Origin: Bacillota bacterium
Lineage (GTDB): Bacteria > Bacillota > Syntrophomonadia > Syntrophomonadales > Syntrophomonadaceae
Reading direction: 5' to 3'
Assembly: GCA_023395515.1 (NCBI GenBank)
Contig: JAEWZB010000079.1
Span: 1 to 61,766, forward strand
Length of the DNA: 61,766 nt
Numbering within the stretch: position 1 is the first letter of the stretch; each line of letters opens with the position of its first letter. The translations under genes were made by a program, and so were the position numbers. Of this stretch, positions 34,882 through 42,270 are shown piece by piece. The notes under the pieces are model-generated. The model was not told the DNA's origin and made no database searches. It saw only the letters and a program-made list of their open reading frames with translations.

Positions 34882-36717
34882 GTGGCGTCTAATTTTTTAT
34901 ATTCAACTAGAGATCACCGGTTTATTCTTAATGAATGGTTAGACATGGAAAAGGTATTATCATTCGATTTTTACAAAGATTATTATAGTGTTGATGATAT
35001 GGACATGATTTTGGAACAAGCTCTTAAAGTTGCTAAAGAAGTTGTAGCCCCCAGCAGAGATGATGGTGATACCATCCAAGCAACTTTTGCGGAGGGAAAT
35101 GTTACGGTTCCTCCCAGCTTTAAAGAGGTTTATTGGTTTGTACAACAAAATGGTTGGGGCGGAAGCAATGAAGATCCTGATTGCGAAGGGGCTTTGCCTA
35201 ATACTTTATTTAGAGCTTGTGGAGAGTATTTGGCCGCAGCTAATGCATCAGTCATGCCTTACATACTGGCAACTGCGGGTGCAGCCGGTCTAGTAGCCAG
35301 CTTTGGCAATGATAAGGTCAAAGGTTTATTTAAAGATAAAATGTTTAGCGGCGACTGGGGAGGCACTATGTGCTTAACCGAGCCTAACGCCGGTTCTGAT
35401 GTAGGTGATCTTTTAAGTAAGGCTTATCCCACTGATCAAGAAGGCGTTTATAAGATTAAAGGTACCAAATGCTTTATTACCGGTGGAGAACAAGATATTA
35501 CCGAAAATATAGTCCACTTGGTATTAGCCCGGGTAGAAGGAGCCAGACCAGGTACTAAAGGTATTTCTCTATTTGTCGTACCTAAAATGTGGGTAGATGA
35601 TGATGGAAATATTACCGGCAGCAATGATGTGCAATGTATTGGTATCGAACATAAAATGGGTATTAAGGGTTCAGCTACTTGTGTAATGTCCTTTGGCGAA
35701 GATAATAATTGCCGGGGTTATATTTTAGGTAATCCTCCTGATGAAGAAGGCAAGGGTGAAGGTATGGCCCAAATGTTCCAAATGATGAACGGGGCCAGAA
35801 TGGAAACCGGACATGCTGCTTTAGCTGAAACTGCAGTAGCTTTCCATAATGCAGCTAATTACGCTACCGAAAGGATTCAGGGCCGTCCGATTACTAATCC
35901 TAAATCAGACCGCTTGCAAATAATTAAGCATGAAGATGTAAGAAGAATGTTATTAGACCTTAAAGCTCATATAGAAGCTATGCGGGCTTTAATATTTAAA
36001 ACTTATTGGTTCTTTGATGTAGCTCATCATACTCCTGATGCGGATGAAAAGAAATGGGCCAAGGCTAGAATAGAAGTAGCAACCCCTATAGTTAAGGCTT
36101 ATTGCTCAGACCGGGCTTGGGAATTATGTGCTGAAGCTATGCAGGTACTGGGTGGAAACGGCTATTCAGAAGAATATCCGATTGCTGAATTAGCTCGGGA
36201 TGTTAAAATTTATTCTATCTGGGAAGGTACTAACTATATCCAGTCCATGGACTTAGTAGCTCGTAAATGGATGATGGGCAAAGGTACTTTGTTTGCTGAT
36301 TGGCTGGCTGATATTGATAATTTTGCCAGTGCTAATGCTAGTGCAGCCGGATTGGAAAGAGAAATGGAACTTCTGACTAAGGCAGTTGCAACTTATAAAG
36401 AAATACAGATGACCATGGGCGGTTATGTGGGTAACGGCAAGGTTAGCATGATTCCTTTATATGCTACCAGAATCCTTCATGCCACCGGAGATTTAACTTG
36501 TACTCAACTATTATTAGAACAAGCAGTTATAGCCCAGCAGAAAATTGATGAATTAGGCAAAGATCATTATGATTATGCTTTCTATAATGGCAAGGTAATG
36601 GCAGCCAAATATTTTGCCCGCAATATCTTACCTAATGTATTTAAAACCCTGGAGGTTATTAAAGAAGGGGATACATCAGTTCTGGATATTGAAGAGGAAG
36701 CATTATTAACCTTCTAA
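34882..36717 (+). CDS. Large acyl-CoA dehydrogenase 1 (about 600-residue type)
   Basis: About 611 aa. FAD-dependent alpha,beta-dehydrogenation of acyl-CoA. Signature 1 is Met-Cys-Leu-Thr-Glu-Pro-Asn-Ala-Gly-Ser-Asp; Phe-Ile-Thr-Gly-Gly binds FAD; the catalytic Glu lies in Ile-Trp-Glu-Gly-Thr-Asn-Tyr-Ile-Gln. An extended N-terminus and a C-terminal helical domain (about 470-611) place it in the long FadE/Acdh_C group. GTG at 34882 is 7 bases after GGGGAGG and aligns with the start of its paralogue; an upstream TTG at 34795 does not. Followed by its own terminator. In syntrophic fatty-acid oxidisers this step feeds electrons to ETF; substrate chain length is unknown. Confidence 0.95.
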   Translation: MASNFLYSTRDHRFILNEWLDMEKVLSFDFYKDYYSVDDMDMILEQALKVAKEVVAPSRDDGDTIQATFAEGNVTVPPSFKEVYWFVQQNGWGGSNEDPDCEGALPNTLFRACGEYLAAANASVMPYILATAGAAGLVASFGNDKVKGLFKDKMFSGDWGGTMCLTEPNAGSDVGDLLSKAYPTDQEGVYKIKGTKCFITGGEQDITENIVHLVLARVEGARPGTKGISLFVVPKMWVDDDGNITGSNDVQCIGIEHKMGIKGSATCVMSFGEDNNCRGYILGNPPDEEGKGEGMAQMFQMMNGARMETGHAALAETAVAFHNAANYATERIQGRPITNPKSDRLQIIKHEDVRRMLLDLKAHIEAMRALIFKTYWFFDVAHHTPDADEKKWAKARIEVATPIVKAYCSDRAWELCAEAMQVLGGNGYSEEYPIAELARDVKIYSIWEGTNYIQSMDLVARKWMMGKGTLFADWLADIDNFASANASAAGLEREMELLTKAVATYKEIQMTMGGYVGNGKVSMIPLYATRILHATGDLTCTQLLLEQAVIAQQKIDELGKDHYDYAFYNGKVMAAKYFARNILPNVFKTLEVIKEGDTSVLDIEEEALLTF

Positions 36718-36740
36718 TCACATTAAAATAATCTTAGGTA

Positions 36741-36778
36741 AAAAGCTGGTACTATCTAGGTAGTTACCAGCTTTTTTT
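36741..36778 (+). terminator. Rho-independent terminator after dehydrogenase 1
   Basis: AAAAGCTGGTA-CTA and TAG-T-TACCAGCTTTT form the stem, followed by a T run. Confidence 0.85.
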
Positions 36779-37112
36779 ATACGTAATAATTATAGCTTAG
36801 CGTAATAGTGAGAAAATTAAACATTTTTCGAAAAAGGATTTAACCCCCTTTTTATCGAATAGAGCTAGGAGTTAAAAAAATATTATTTCTCTAGGTTATG
36901 GCGATTAGTAATACATGGCAGCTTTTCGTCATATGATGAACTGGAGAAGTGGCTAAACTAGAGGGGGGGGACCTAGGAACAAGCTTGTTAATAATTGGTA
37001 TTATCTAGAAATTAAGGGGAGAGCTTCTTCAGCCAGGTAAAACTTTATAGAGGGAGAAAACAGATTTATTAAGCGAGGGGGGGCCTCCTTAGAAAATGGA
37101 GGGTGTAAAAAT
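36779..37112 (+). other. Leader/promoter region of dehydrogenase 2
   Basis: 334 bases without a gene. It contains G-rich strings (GAGGGGGGG at 36961-36969, GAGGGGGGG at 37075-37083) and the ribosome site GGAGGG just before the ATG. No clear palindrome or sigma-54 promoter is seen. Confidence 0.4.
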
Positions 37113-38999
37113 ATGTCTGCAAATTTTGCCTATCTTAATACCAGAGATTTTAAGTTTATCTTAAAAGAATGGTTACCAACTGAACAAATATTTAATTATC
37201 CACAATTTAGTGATTATTATTCCAAAGAGGATGTAGATTCAGTTTTAGATCCTTGTATGAAAATGGCTAAGGAATTAATCGAGCCTAGTAATGAAGACGG
37301 CGAAAAGAACCCGTGCAGATTTGAAAATGGCAAGGTTGTAACTCCGCCTACTTATGGCCCGCTTTTCAAAAAGTTACAGGAAGAAGGCTGGGGCACAAGC
37401 AATATTGATGATTCCGAAGATGCTATGGTGCTGCCTCATATTTTACATAGCATGATTTGGGAAATGTTTGGCGCCGCTAATCCGGCTTTTGGCCCTTATG
37501 TGGAGCTTACCAGCGGTTCGGCCGGTCTAATCCAAAGCTTTGGTACCGATAAACTTAAGGAAATGTTCTTACCTAATATGATGAACGGCACTTGGGCCGG
37601 AACCATGTGTTTAACTGAACCTACTGCCGGTTCGGACGTAGGTGATATTTTATCCAAAGCTTATCCTACCGATGAACCCGGAATATATAAAATTAAAGGT
37701 AACAAGATATTTATCACCGGTGGTGATAATGATTTTACTGATAATGTGATACATCTATATTTAGCCCGGGTGGAAGGTGCGCAACAGGGTACTAAAGGCA
37801 TTTCGCTTTTTGTGGTACCTAAATATTGGGTTAATGAAGATGGCTCCCTGGAAAATAATGATGTAGAACTTACCGGTATTGAACATAAGTTAGGTCAATA
37901 TGGTTCAGTTACTGCCTCCTTAAGCTTTGGGGAAAATAATAACTGCCGGGGCTGGTTATTAGGAGTTAATCCCCTGGAAAACGAAGGCAAAGGCGAAGGT
38001 ATGGCCCAAATGTTCCAGATGATGAATGGAGCCCGTATGGCTACTGGTGCTATGGGATTAGCATGTATTGCCAATGCTTACTATAATGCCCGGGATTATT
38101 GTAAAGACAGAATTCAAGGCCGGCCTTTAACTAATCCTAAAGGTGACAGAATTACCATTATAAATCATGAAGATATCAGAAGAACCTTATTAATGGGTAA
38201 GGCTCATGTTGAAGCTATGAGAGCTATGATGTACAAAACTTACTTTGCCTTTGATGTTCGTCATCATGATCCCGATCCTGAAGTGCGCAAAAAAGCTAAT
38301 GCTTTAGTTGAGGTTACTACTCCTTTATGCAAAGCTTATCCCACTGATGAAGCCTGGTGGCTGATTGGTGAAGCTATTCAAGCTTATGGCGGATATGGTT
38401 ATTGCGAAGAATATCCGGTAGCTCAAATTGCCCGTGATGTTAAAATTTATTCTATTTGGGAAGGAACTAACTTTATTCAATCTCTGGACTTATTAGGCCG
38501 GAAATGGATGATGGGCAAAGGTGCAGTCTTTGCGGAATTCTTACAGGAAATGCGCGATTTCTGTGCAGCTAATAAAGATTCAGATGCAGTTAAGGAAGTA
38601 GCGGCCAGCAGTGAAGCTGCTACAGTTGATCTTAGTTTAAGCAAGGAGTTTGATATTTTAGAGCAAGCACTTAATGCTTATACTGAAATTCAAATGGCTA
38701 TTGGCGGATATTTTGGCTCAGGTAAAATAAGTATGATGCCACTTTATTCCCGCCGGATTTTAACCGCCACCTCCCAGCTTTATGCCGGAAGATGTATTCT
38801 TGACCAAGCTTTAGTAGCCCTGCAAAAGGCTAAAGAAGTAGGAGCAGATCATTTTGATTACAATTTCTATATTGGCAAGGTCATGTCGGCTAAATATTAT
38901 GTAAGAAACGTAGTACCTAATGTTATGATGGTAGCCAACATCGTAAAAGATGGCGATTCATCTGCATTAGATATTCCTCTGGAAGCATTTGATTTTTAA
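37113..38999 (+). CDS. Large acyl-CoA dehydrogenase 2 (paralogue of 1)
   Basis: 628 aa, closely similar to dehydrogenase 1 along its full length. Shared motifs: Met-Cys-Leu-Thr-Glu-Pro-Thr-Ala-Gly-Ser-Asp, Phe-Ile-Thr-Gly-Gly, Met-Ala-Gln-Met-Phe-Gln-Met-Met-Asn-Gly-Ala-Arg-Met and Ile-Trp-Glu-Gly-Thr-Asn with the catalytic Glu. It differs by an insertion of about 15 residues (Ala/Glu/Ser-rich) before the C-terminal domain. GGAGGG precedes the ATG. The separate terminators and leaders suggest that the two paralogues are expressed independently, perhaps for different chain lengths. Confidence 0.95.
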   Translation: MSANFAYLNTRDFKFILKEWLPTEQIFNYPQFSDYYSKEDVDSVLDPCMKMAKELIEPSNEDGEKNPCRFENGKVVTPPTYGPLFKKLQEEGWGTSNIDDSEDAMVLPHILHSMIWEMFGAANPAFGPYVELTSGSAGLIQSFGTDKLKEMFLPNMMNGTWAGTMCLTEPTAGSDVGDILSKAYPTDEPGIYKIKGNKIFITGGDNDFTDNVIHLYLARVEGAQQGTKGISLFVVPKYWVNEDGSLENNDVELTGIEHKLGQYGSVTASLSFGENNNCRGWLLGVNPLENEGKGEGMAQMFQMMNGARMATGAMGLACIANAYYNARDYCKDRIQGRPLTNPKGDRITIINHEDIRRTLLMGKAHVEAMRAMMYKTYFAFDVRHHDPDPEVRKKANALVEVTTPLCKAYPTDEAWWLIGEAIQAYGGYGYCEEYPVAQIARDVKIYSIWEGTNFIQSLDLLGRKWMMGKGAVFAEFLQEMRDFCAANKDSDAVKEVAASSEAATVDLSLSKEFDILEQALNAYTEIQMAIGGYFGSGKISMMPLYSRRILTATSQLYAGRCILDQALVALQKAKEVGADHFDYNFYIGKVMSAKYYVRNVVPNVMMVANIVKDGDSSALDIPLEAFDF

Positions 39000-39020
39000 T
39001 TAGCGCTTATAATAGTCAAG

Positions 39021-39057
39021 AAGGCTGTCTGTTTACTCCAAAACAGGCAGCCTTTTT
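39021..39057 (+). terminator. Rho-independent terminator after dehydrogenase 2
   Basis: AAGGCTGTCTGTTT and AAACAGGCAGCCTT form a stem with one mismatch, followed by TTTTT. Confidence 0.88.
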
Positions 39058-39164
39058 ATTAAGTTTATAATTTAGATAATTGATAATCTCAGGCAGACTT
39101 CTCCAACAGTCTGCCATTATATATTTTAGGGGCATATATAAAATTCTTAATAGCAAAAAAAAAA

Positions 39165-39209
39165 AGCCGTCCTATTCGAACGGCTAGCTCATATATTAAT
39201 AATGAGCTA
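39165..39209. repeat. Two back-to-back hairpins after an A11 tract
   Basis: AGCCGT (39165-39170) with ACGGCT (39180-39185), then TAGCTCAT (39185-39192) with ATGAGCTA (39202-39209), preceded by an A run from 39155. On the minus strand the first hairpin plus U run would be a terminator. Confidence 0.5.
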
Positions 39210-39246
39210 AATATTAAGGAAGGGAAAGTGTAGGTTCACAATAAAG

Positions 39247-39337
39247 TTGATAATTAACCTGGGAATTAAGTTGATAAAAAAACTGCTCTCATAGCCACTT
39301 GATAAAACATTGTTAAGCCTGAAATTAGGTTTGATAA
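39247..39337 (+). promoter_or_regulatory. Four TTGATAA boxes upstream of the MerR-like gene
   Basis: TTGATAA occurs at 39247, 39271, 39299 and 39331, i.e. with spacings of 24, 28 and 32 bases, within 155 bases of the start codon. An inverse TTATC lies near 39349. The cluster probably forms a binding array, most simply for the regulator encoded directly downstream. Confidence 0.5.
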
Positions 39338-39399
39338 GCAGTTGGACTTTATCGTTTACCTAATAACAAGTTATGAAGTGAAGGGAGGAAAGGTGACAA

Positions 39400-39897
39400 A
39401 TGAATGAAAGATTTTATAAAATTGGTGAGATATCAGAGATATTAGAAATCGAACAGCATACCCTGCGCTACTTAGAAAATAGTCTTAAGTTAAAAATCAA
39501 AAGAGATGAACGGGGAGATAGACAGTATAGTGAGTCTGATTTAGAGACTTTAAAACTAGTTATTACGTTGAAAGATAAAGGGCTCAATACTACGGCCATT
39601 AAAATGGCTTTAGAAAATGTAGAAGAAACTACGGAAACGGGAGTAGCCCCGGTTAATGATAAACCGATCATAAGCGATTTACCCGAGTTAGTTTCTCTAG
39701 CTCAGCATATAGTGGAGCAAAATGATCAGATGTTGGCCAGTAATAAGGTTTTAGAAGAAAGGATAAAAAAGCTGGAAGAAAAAGTGGAGCGGCGTAATCT
39801 GGAAAGGGAAAAAAAGGTGGATGAATTTTTAACTTTATGGAAAAACGAACAGGAAGGCAAAAACAAATCCTGGTTATCGCGGTTAGTAGGTAAATAG
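39400..39897 (+). CDS. MerR-type HTH regulator with coiled-coil tail
   Basis: 165 aa. N-terminal MerR winged helix: Tyr-Lys-Ile-Gly-Glu-Ile-Ser-Glu-Ile-Leu-Glu-Ile-Glu-Gln-His-Thr-Leu-Arg-Tyr-Leu, then a wing and Asp-Leu-Glu-Thr-Leu-Lys-Leu-Val. Residues about 100-150 are a strong Lys/Glu coiled coil, and the end (Ser-Trp-Leu-Ser-Arg-Leu-Val-Gly-Lys) could be amphipathic. No Cys ligand-binding site is seen, so metal sensing is unlikely. Architecture resembles RacA-like DNA-binding proteins, but I would not assign that function. AGGGAGGAAAGG precedes the ATG. Confidence 0.85.
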   Translation: MNERFYKIGEISEILEIEQHTLRYLENSLKLKIKRDERGDRQYSESDLETLKLVITLKDKGLNTTAIKMALENVEETTETGVAPVNDKPIISDLPELVSLAQHIVEQNDQMLASNKVLEERIKKLEEKVERRNLEREKKVDEFLTLWKNEQEGKNKSWLSRLVGK

Positions 39898-39919
39898 CGG
39901 GAGGTACTGAAAAAATCAC

Positions 39920-40110
39920 ATTAATATTATGTAACTGTGGGCTTCGCCCACTGGGTTTAACGCAGATTTCCACAGATTTATTATGATTAACGCTGGTTTT
40001 TTTAAAATAAAAATAGTGTTAATCATAATAAACCAGGGTTTAGTTTTTAAAAATCGGTGGAATTCAGTGCCCGAAGGGTCAGCGTTAATCAGTGTCAGCA
40101 CTAAAGGCGG
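39920..40110. repeat. Non-coding repeat cassette, copy 2
   Basis: GTGGGCTTCGCCC (near 39936) and an inverted repeat, TTTATTATGATTAACGCT (about 39977-39994) with AGTGTTAATCATAATAAA (40015-40032), match copy 1 at 1694-2108. A CCCGAAGGGTCAGCGTTAATCAGTG-like part follows near 40075, as in copy 1 but reversed. Confidence 0.6.
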
Positions 40111-40127
40111 TCAAAGACCGCCCCTAC

Positions 40128-40180
40128 ATCTCACGCCTAACACCTAACACCTAACGCCTCACGCCTCACCCCTCACCCCT
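40128..40180. repeat. Degenerate heptamer repeats
   Basis: Seven-base units of the form CGCCTAA / CACCTAA / CGCCTCA / CCCCTCA follow one another about seven times. Similar strings, shorter, lie near 11400-11425 and 11510-11540. Confidence 0.6.
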
Positions 40181-40182
40181 AA

Positions 40183-40983
40183 CTATTTAGTATTAAAGGA
40201 ACAGGGATTATCACAGGTATTGCATTTTCTTTTAATAACTTTTAAAGGAGGTATTCTATTAGCTTTCTTAACAAAGGCTAACAATTCTTTAGCTTGCTTT
40301 TCATCATCACACTGAGCGGCTAAAACTACCGCACCTTCCATACCGGCTACCCCGCCACTGGCAATGTGAGTCGCCTCTATCCCATATAGTAGTTTTAAAC
40401 TTTCAATCTCGGTAACTACGGTACTGTTAGTTACGGTCATATAGCCAATTTGCATACCTAAGCGCTGGGGAGTTTTATAAATGCCCATATGTTTTTCGGC
40501 TTCTAAACAAGAAGGAATAAGTTTTTCCAATCCTACCGGACAGATTAATTTTATGCCCCGGGACTTAATGGTACCGATACTGCGTCCTATAGTTCCCCCC
40601 AGGGAATTAGCTAAAAGAATTCCTACATGTCCGAAGGGATCTACGGCGTTAGCGCCTTTGATAAAAACATCATCTTTACCAAAGGTATCCAGGAATTCCA
40701 CCCAATCAGCTTCGATTAATGTACCTTTTTCTATACACCAAACCCTGCGGTCGGCGGGGTCGGTTATACAAGCTACTTGCTGGGCAATAAGACCTGCTAT
40801 ATAAGCTTCTTTAGGTTCAAATGAGGAATTAAGTAATAATTTAGCTATTTCTAAGTTGGTAGTGCCGGCTCCGATTATAATCTTACCATGCTCCAAAGCG
40901 TTTATAACCTCGGGAATTTTCGTTACCCCTTGGGCAATAATATTTTTAGAGGCGGCCGGGTGTAGAGCAAAAGTTACAGTCAT
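40183..40983 (-). CDS. Conserved-looking protein of unknown function, possible ISOCOT-like fold
   Basis: 266 aa, soluble. Gly-Lys-Ile-Ile-Ile-Gly-Ala-Gly-Thr-Thr-Asn-Leu-Glu-Ile-Ala (about 33-47) resembles the phosphate-binding loop of DeoR-type effector domains and related sugar-phosphate isomerases; Gly-Ala-Asn-Ala-Val-Asp-Pro-Phe-Gly-His-Val-Gly and Val-Thr-Asn-Ser-Thr-Val-Val fit the same fold. The C-terminus has a compact Cys-Asn-Thr-Cys-Asp-Asn-Pro-Cys cluster that could bind metal. No enzyme is assigned. AAAGGAG precedes the ATG. It is the last gene of the minus-strand cluster, 19 bases after the Hsp70-like gene. Confidence 0.75.
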   Translation of the reverse strand: MTVTFALHPAASKNIIAQGVTKIPEVINALEHGKIIIGAGTTNLEIAKLLLNSSFEPKEAYIAGLIAQQVACITDPADRRVWCIEKGTLIEADWVEFLDTFGKDDVFIKGANAVDPFGHVGILLANSLGGTIGRSIGTIKSRGIKLICPVGLEKLIPSCLEAEKHMGIYKTPQRLGMQIGYMTVTNSTVVTEIESLKLLYGIEATHIASGGVAGMEGAVVLAAQCDDEKQAKELLAFVKKANRIPPLKVIKRKCNTCDNPCSFNTK

Positions 40984-41002
40984 AATATTACTCCTTTCAA
41001 AT

Positions 41003-42265
41003 TTAGCTTATGTATGGTAGTAAAGTTAATAACTTATATCTAACTAGTTCTAAATGTTCTGGCAGCGAAAGTTCCCCGGTCATATCAGTATGACTTAAGA
41101 AGTTCTGAAGTTCTTTATTAAGTTCACTATTAAATGCCGACCGATTAACAAATAATAGCCAATCCTGATTTAGCATTATCTGGGGAAGAGCAACATTTAG
41201 GCCTCTATTAACTTCCTCGTCAGGCCTTGAATAACCGGCAGTTAATTCTGCTGCATATAAATCGAGCTTTATATCTATATTATCAGGTAAACCCGTATCA
41301 GGTAATGGACATTCTAAAATTATCTCCTGCCCCTTAAAATTTTCTATTCCTAAATCATTAGTTCCTTTGGCTATTTCGTATATTTTAAATAATACTTCAT
41401 TCTTAAGGTCAGATAAATTATAGGGGGAGGTTAGCGGTAAACTGCCAATCGTATATTGCCCGGTAATGTCTAATTCTAATACGGAAGTATCAAAAGGGAT
41501 AAGTTCCAGAACATAGGCATTTTCATCTTGATTTAACGTTTCTATATAAAAATTAAAAGGATAAATAGTCTTTATGCTTAGGGGAGGCTGATTAAGGTTA
41601 GCCATGCTAATCAGACCTGTAATTACACTGCTGCTGTCACTCCTAATAACCGGTAAGGGAGAAAAAACGGCCGGGTCCAACGGAGGAATTTCAGAAATAG
41701 GGCTGAGCAGCAATACATTATCCAAGTGCCAGTTTTTATGGTATAGTCCCAGCTTTTTAGCTTGGTCAATAATTTCCAGTTCTTTTCCGGTGGAGGAAAG
41801 CGGAATTTGCGTTTCGATAATCATTTCCCCCGTCTCCGGGGAAAAACTTAAAAAACTATAATAACCTGGAGAGCTTTCTCCCTCAATAACTAATATATCG
41901 CCAGTTAATTGGCGGTCTTTATGCAGCAAGTTATATCCGGCTAAAGCTGCGGCCGGATAAGGTATTAGATTAATGGCGGCTTTAGTATATAGGGTATTTA
42001 AAACCTGCTTTATAAGTTTGCGCAGCTTAAGGCTCATGTAATTAGGGATAGCCACATTAATAATAGCGGGGGTTGTTTTTAGCGGTTTTACAGATTCCTT
42101 ATCCAGGCATAAAAAGTGCTCTAGTAAATTATGCTGCAAGTCAGGCTCATTTGCGGCTAAGGTAAAGTTTTTAGGGATACCGTTAGGAATCAAGCTAACT
42201 AGGGAATCATCTATCATGTAACCTATTTTAGTAAAGGAACTGCTAAAATCAAGGGCTAAAATCAT
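41003..42265 (-). CDS. Highly diverged Hsp70/actin-fold protein
   Basis: 420 aa. The order of elements follows DnaK: an N-terminal Leu-Ala-Leu-Asp-Phe-Ser-Ser-Ser-Phe-Thr-Lys (phosphate 1, without the glycines), Ile-Ile-Asn-Val-Ala-Ile-Pro-Asn-Tyr with Pro-Tyr-Pro-Ala-Ala-Ala-Leu-Ala-Gly-Tyr (like Asn-Glu-Pro-Thr-Ala-Ala-Ala-Leu-Ala), Val-Leu-Leu-Leu-Ser-Pro-Ile-Ser-Glu-Ile-Pro, then a beta-rich part like a substrate domain (about 225-360). The phosphate-2 loop is Glu-Gly-Glu-Ser-Ser instead of Asp-Leu-Gly-Gly-Gly, so ATP hydrolysis may be lost. The helical lid is short. It sits 5 bases after the 528-aa gene and likely acts with it. Confidence 0.68.
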   Translation of the reverse strand: MILALDFSSSFTKIGYMIDDSLVSLIPNGIPKNFTLAANEPDLQHNLLEHFLCLDKESVKPLKTTPAIINVAIPNYMSLKLRKLIKQVLNTLYTKAAINLIPYPAAALAGYNLLHKDRQLTGDILVIEGESSPGYYSFLSFSPETGEMIIETQIPLSSTGKELEIIDQAKKLGLYHKNWHLDNVLLLSPISEIPPLDPAVFSPLPVIRSDSSSVITGLISMANLNQPPLSIKTIYPFNFYIETLNQDENAYVLELIPFDTSVLELDITGQYTIGSLPLTSPYNLSDLKNEVLFKIYEIAKGTNDLGIENFKGQEIILECPLPDTGLPDNIDIKLDLYAAELTAGYSRPDEEVNRGLNVALPQIMLNQDWLLFVNRSAFNSELNKELQNFLSHTDMTGELSLPEHLELVRYKLLTLLPYIS

Positions 42266-42270
42266 AAAAT

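Noticed and set aside
40128..40180. A CRISPR-like array of short repeats
   Set aside because: The units are contiguous degenerate heptamers without spacers, and no cas gene is present.
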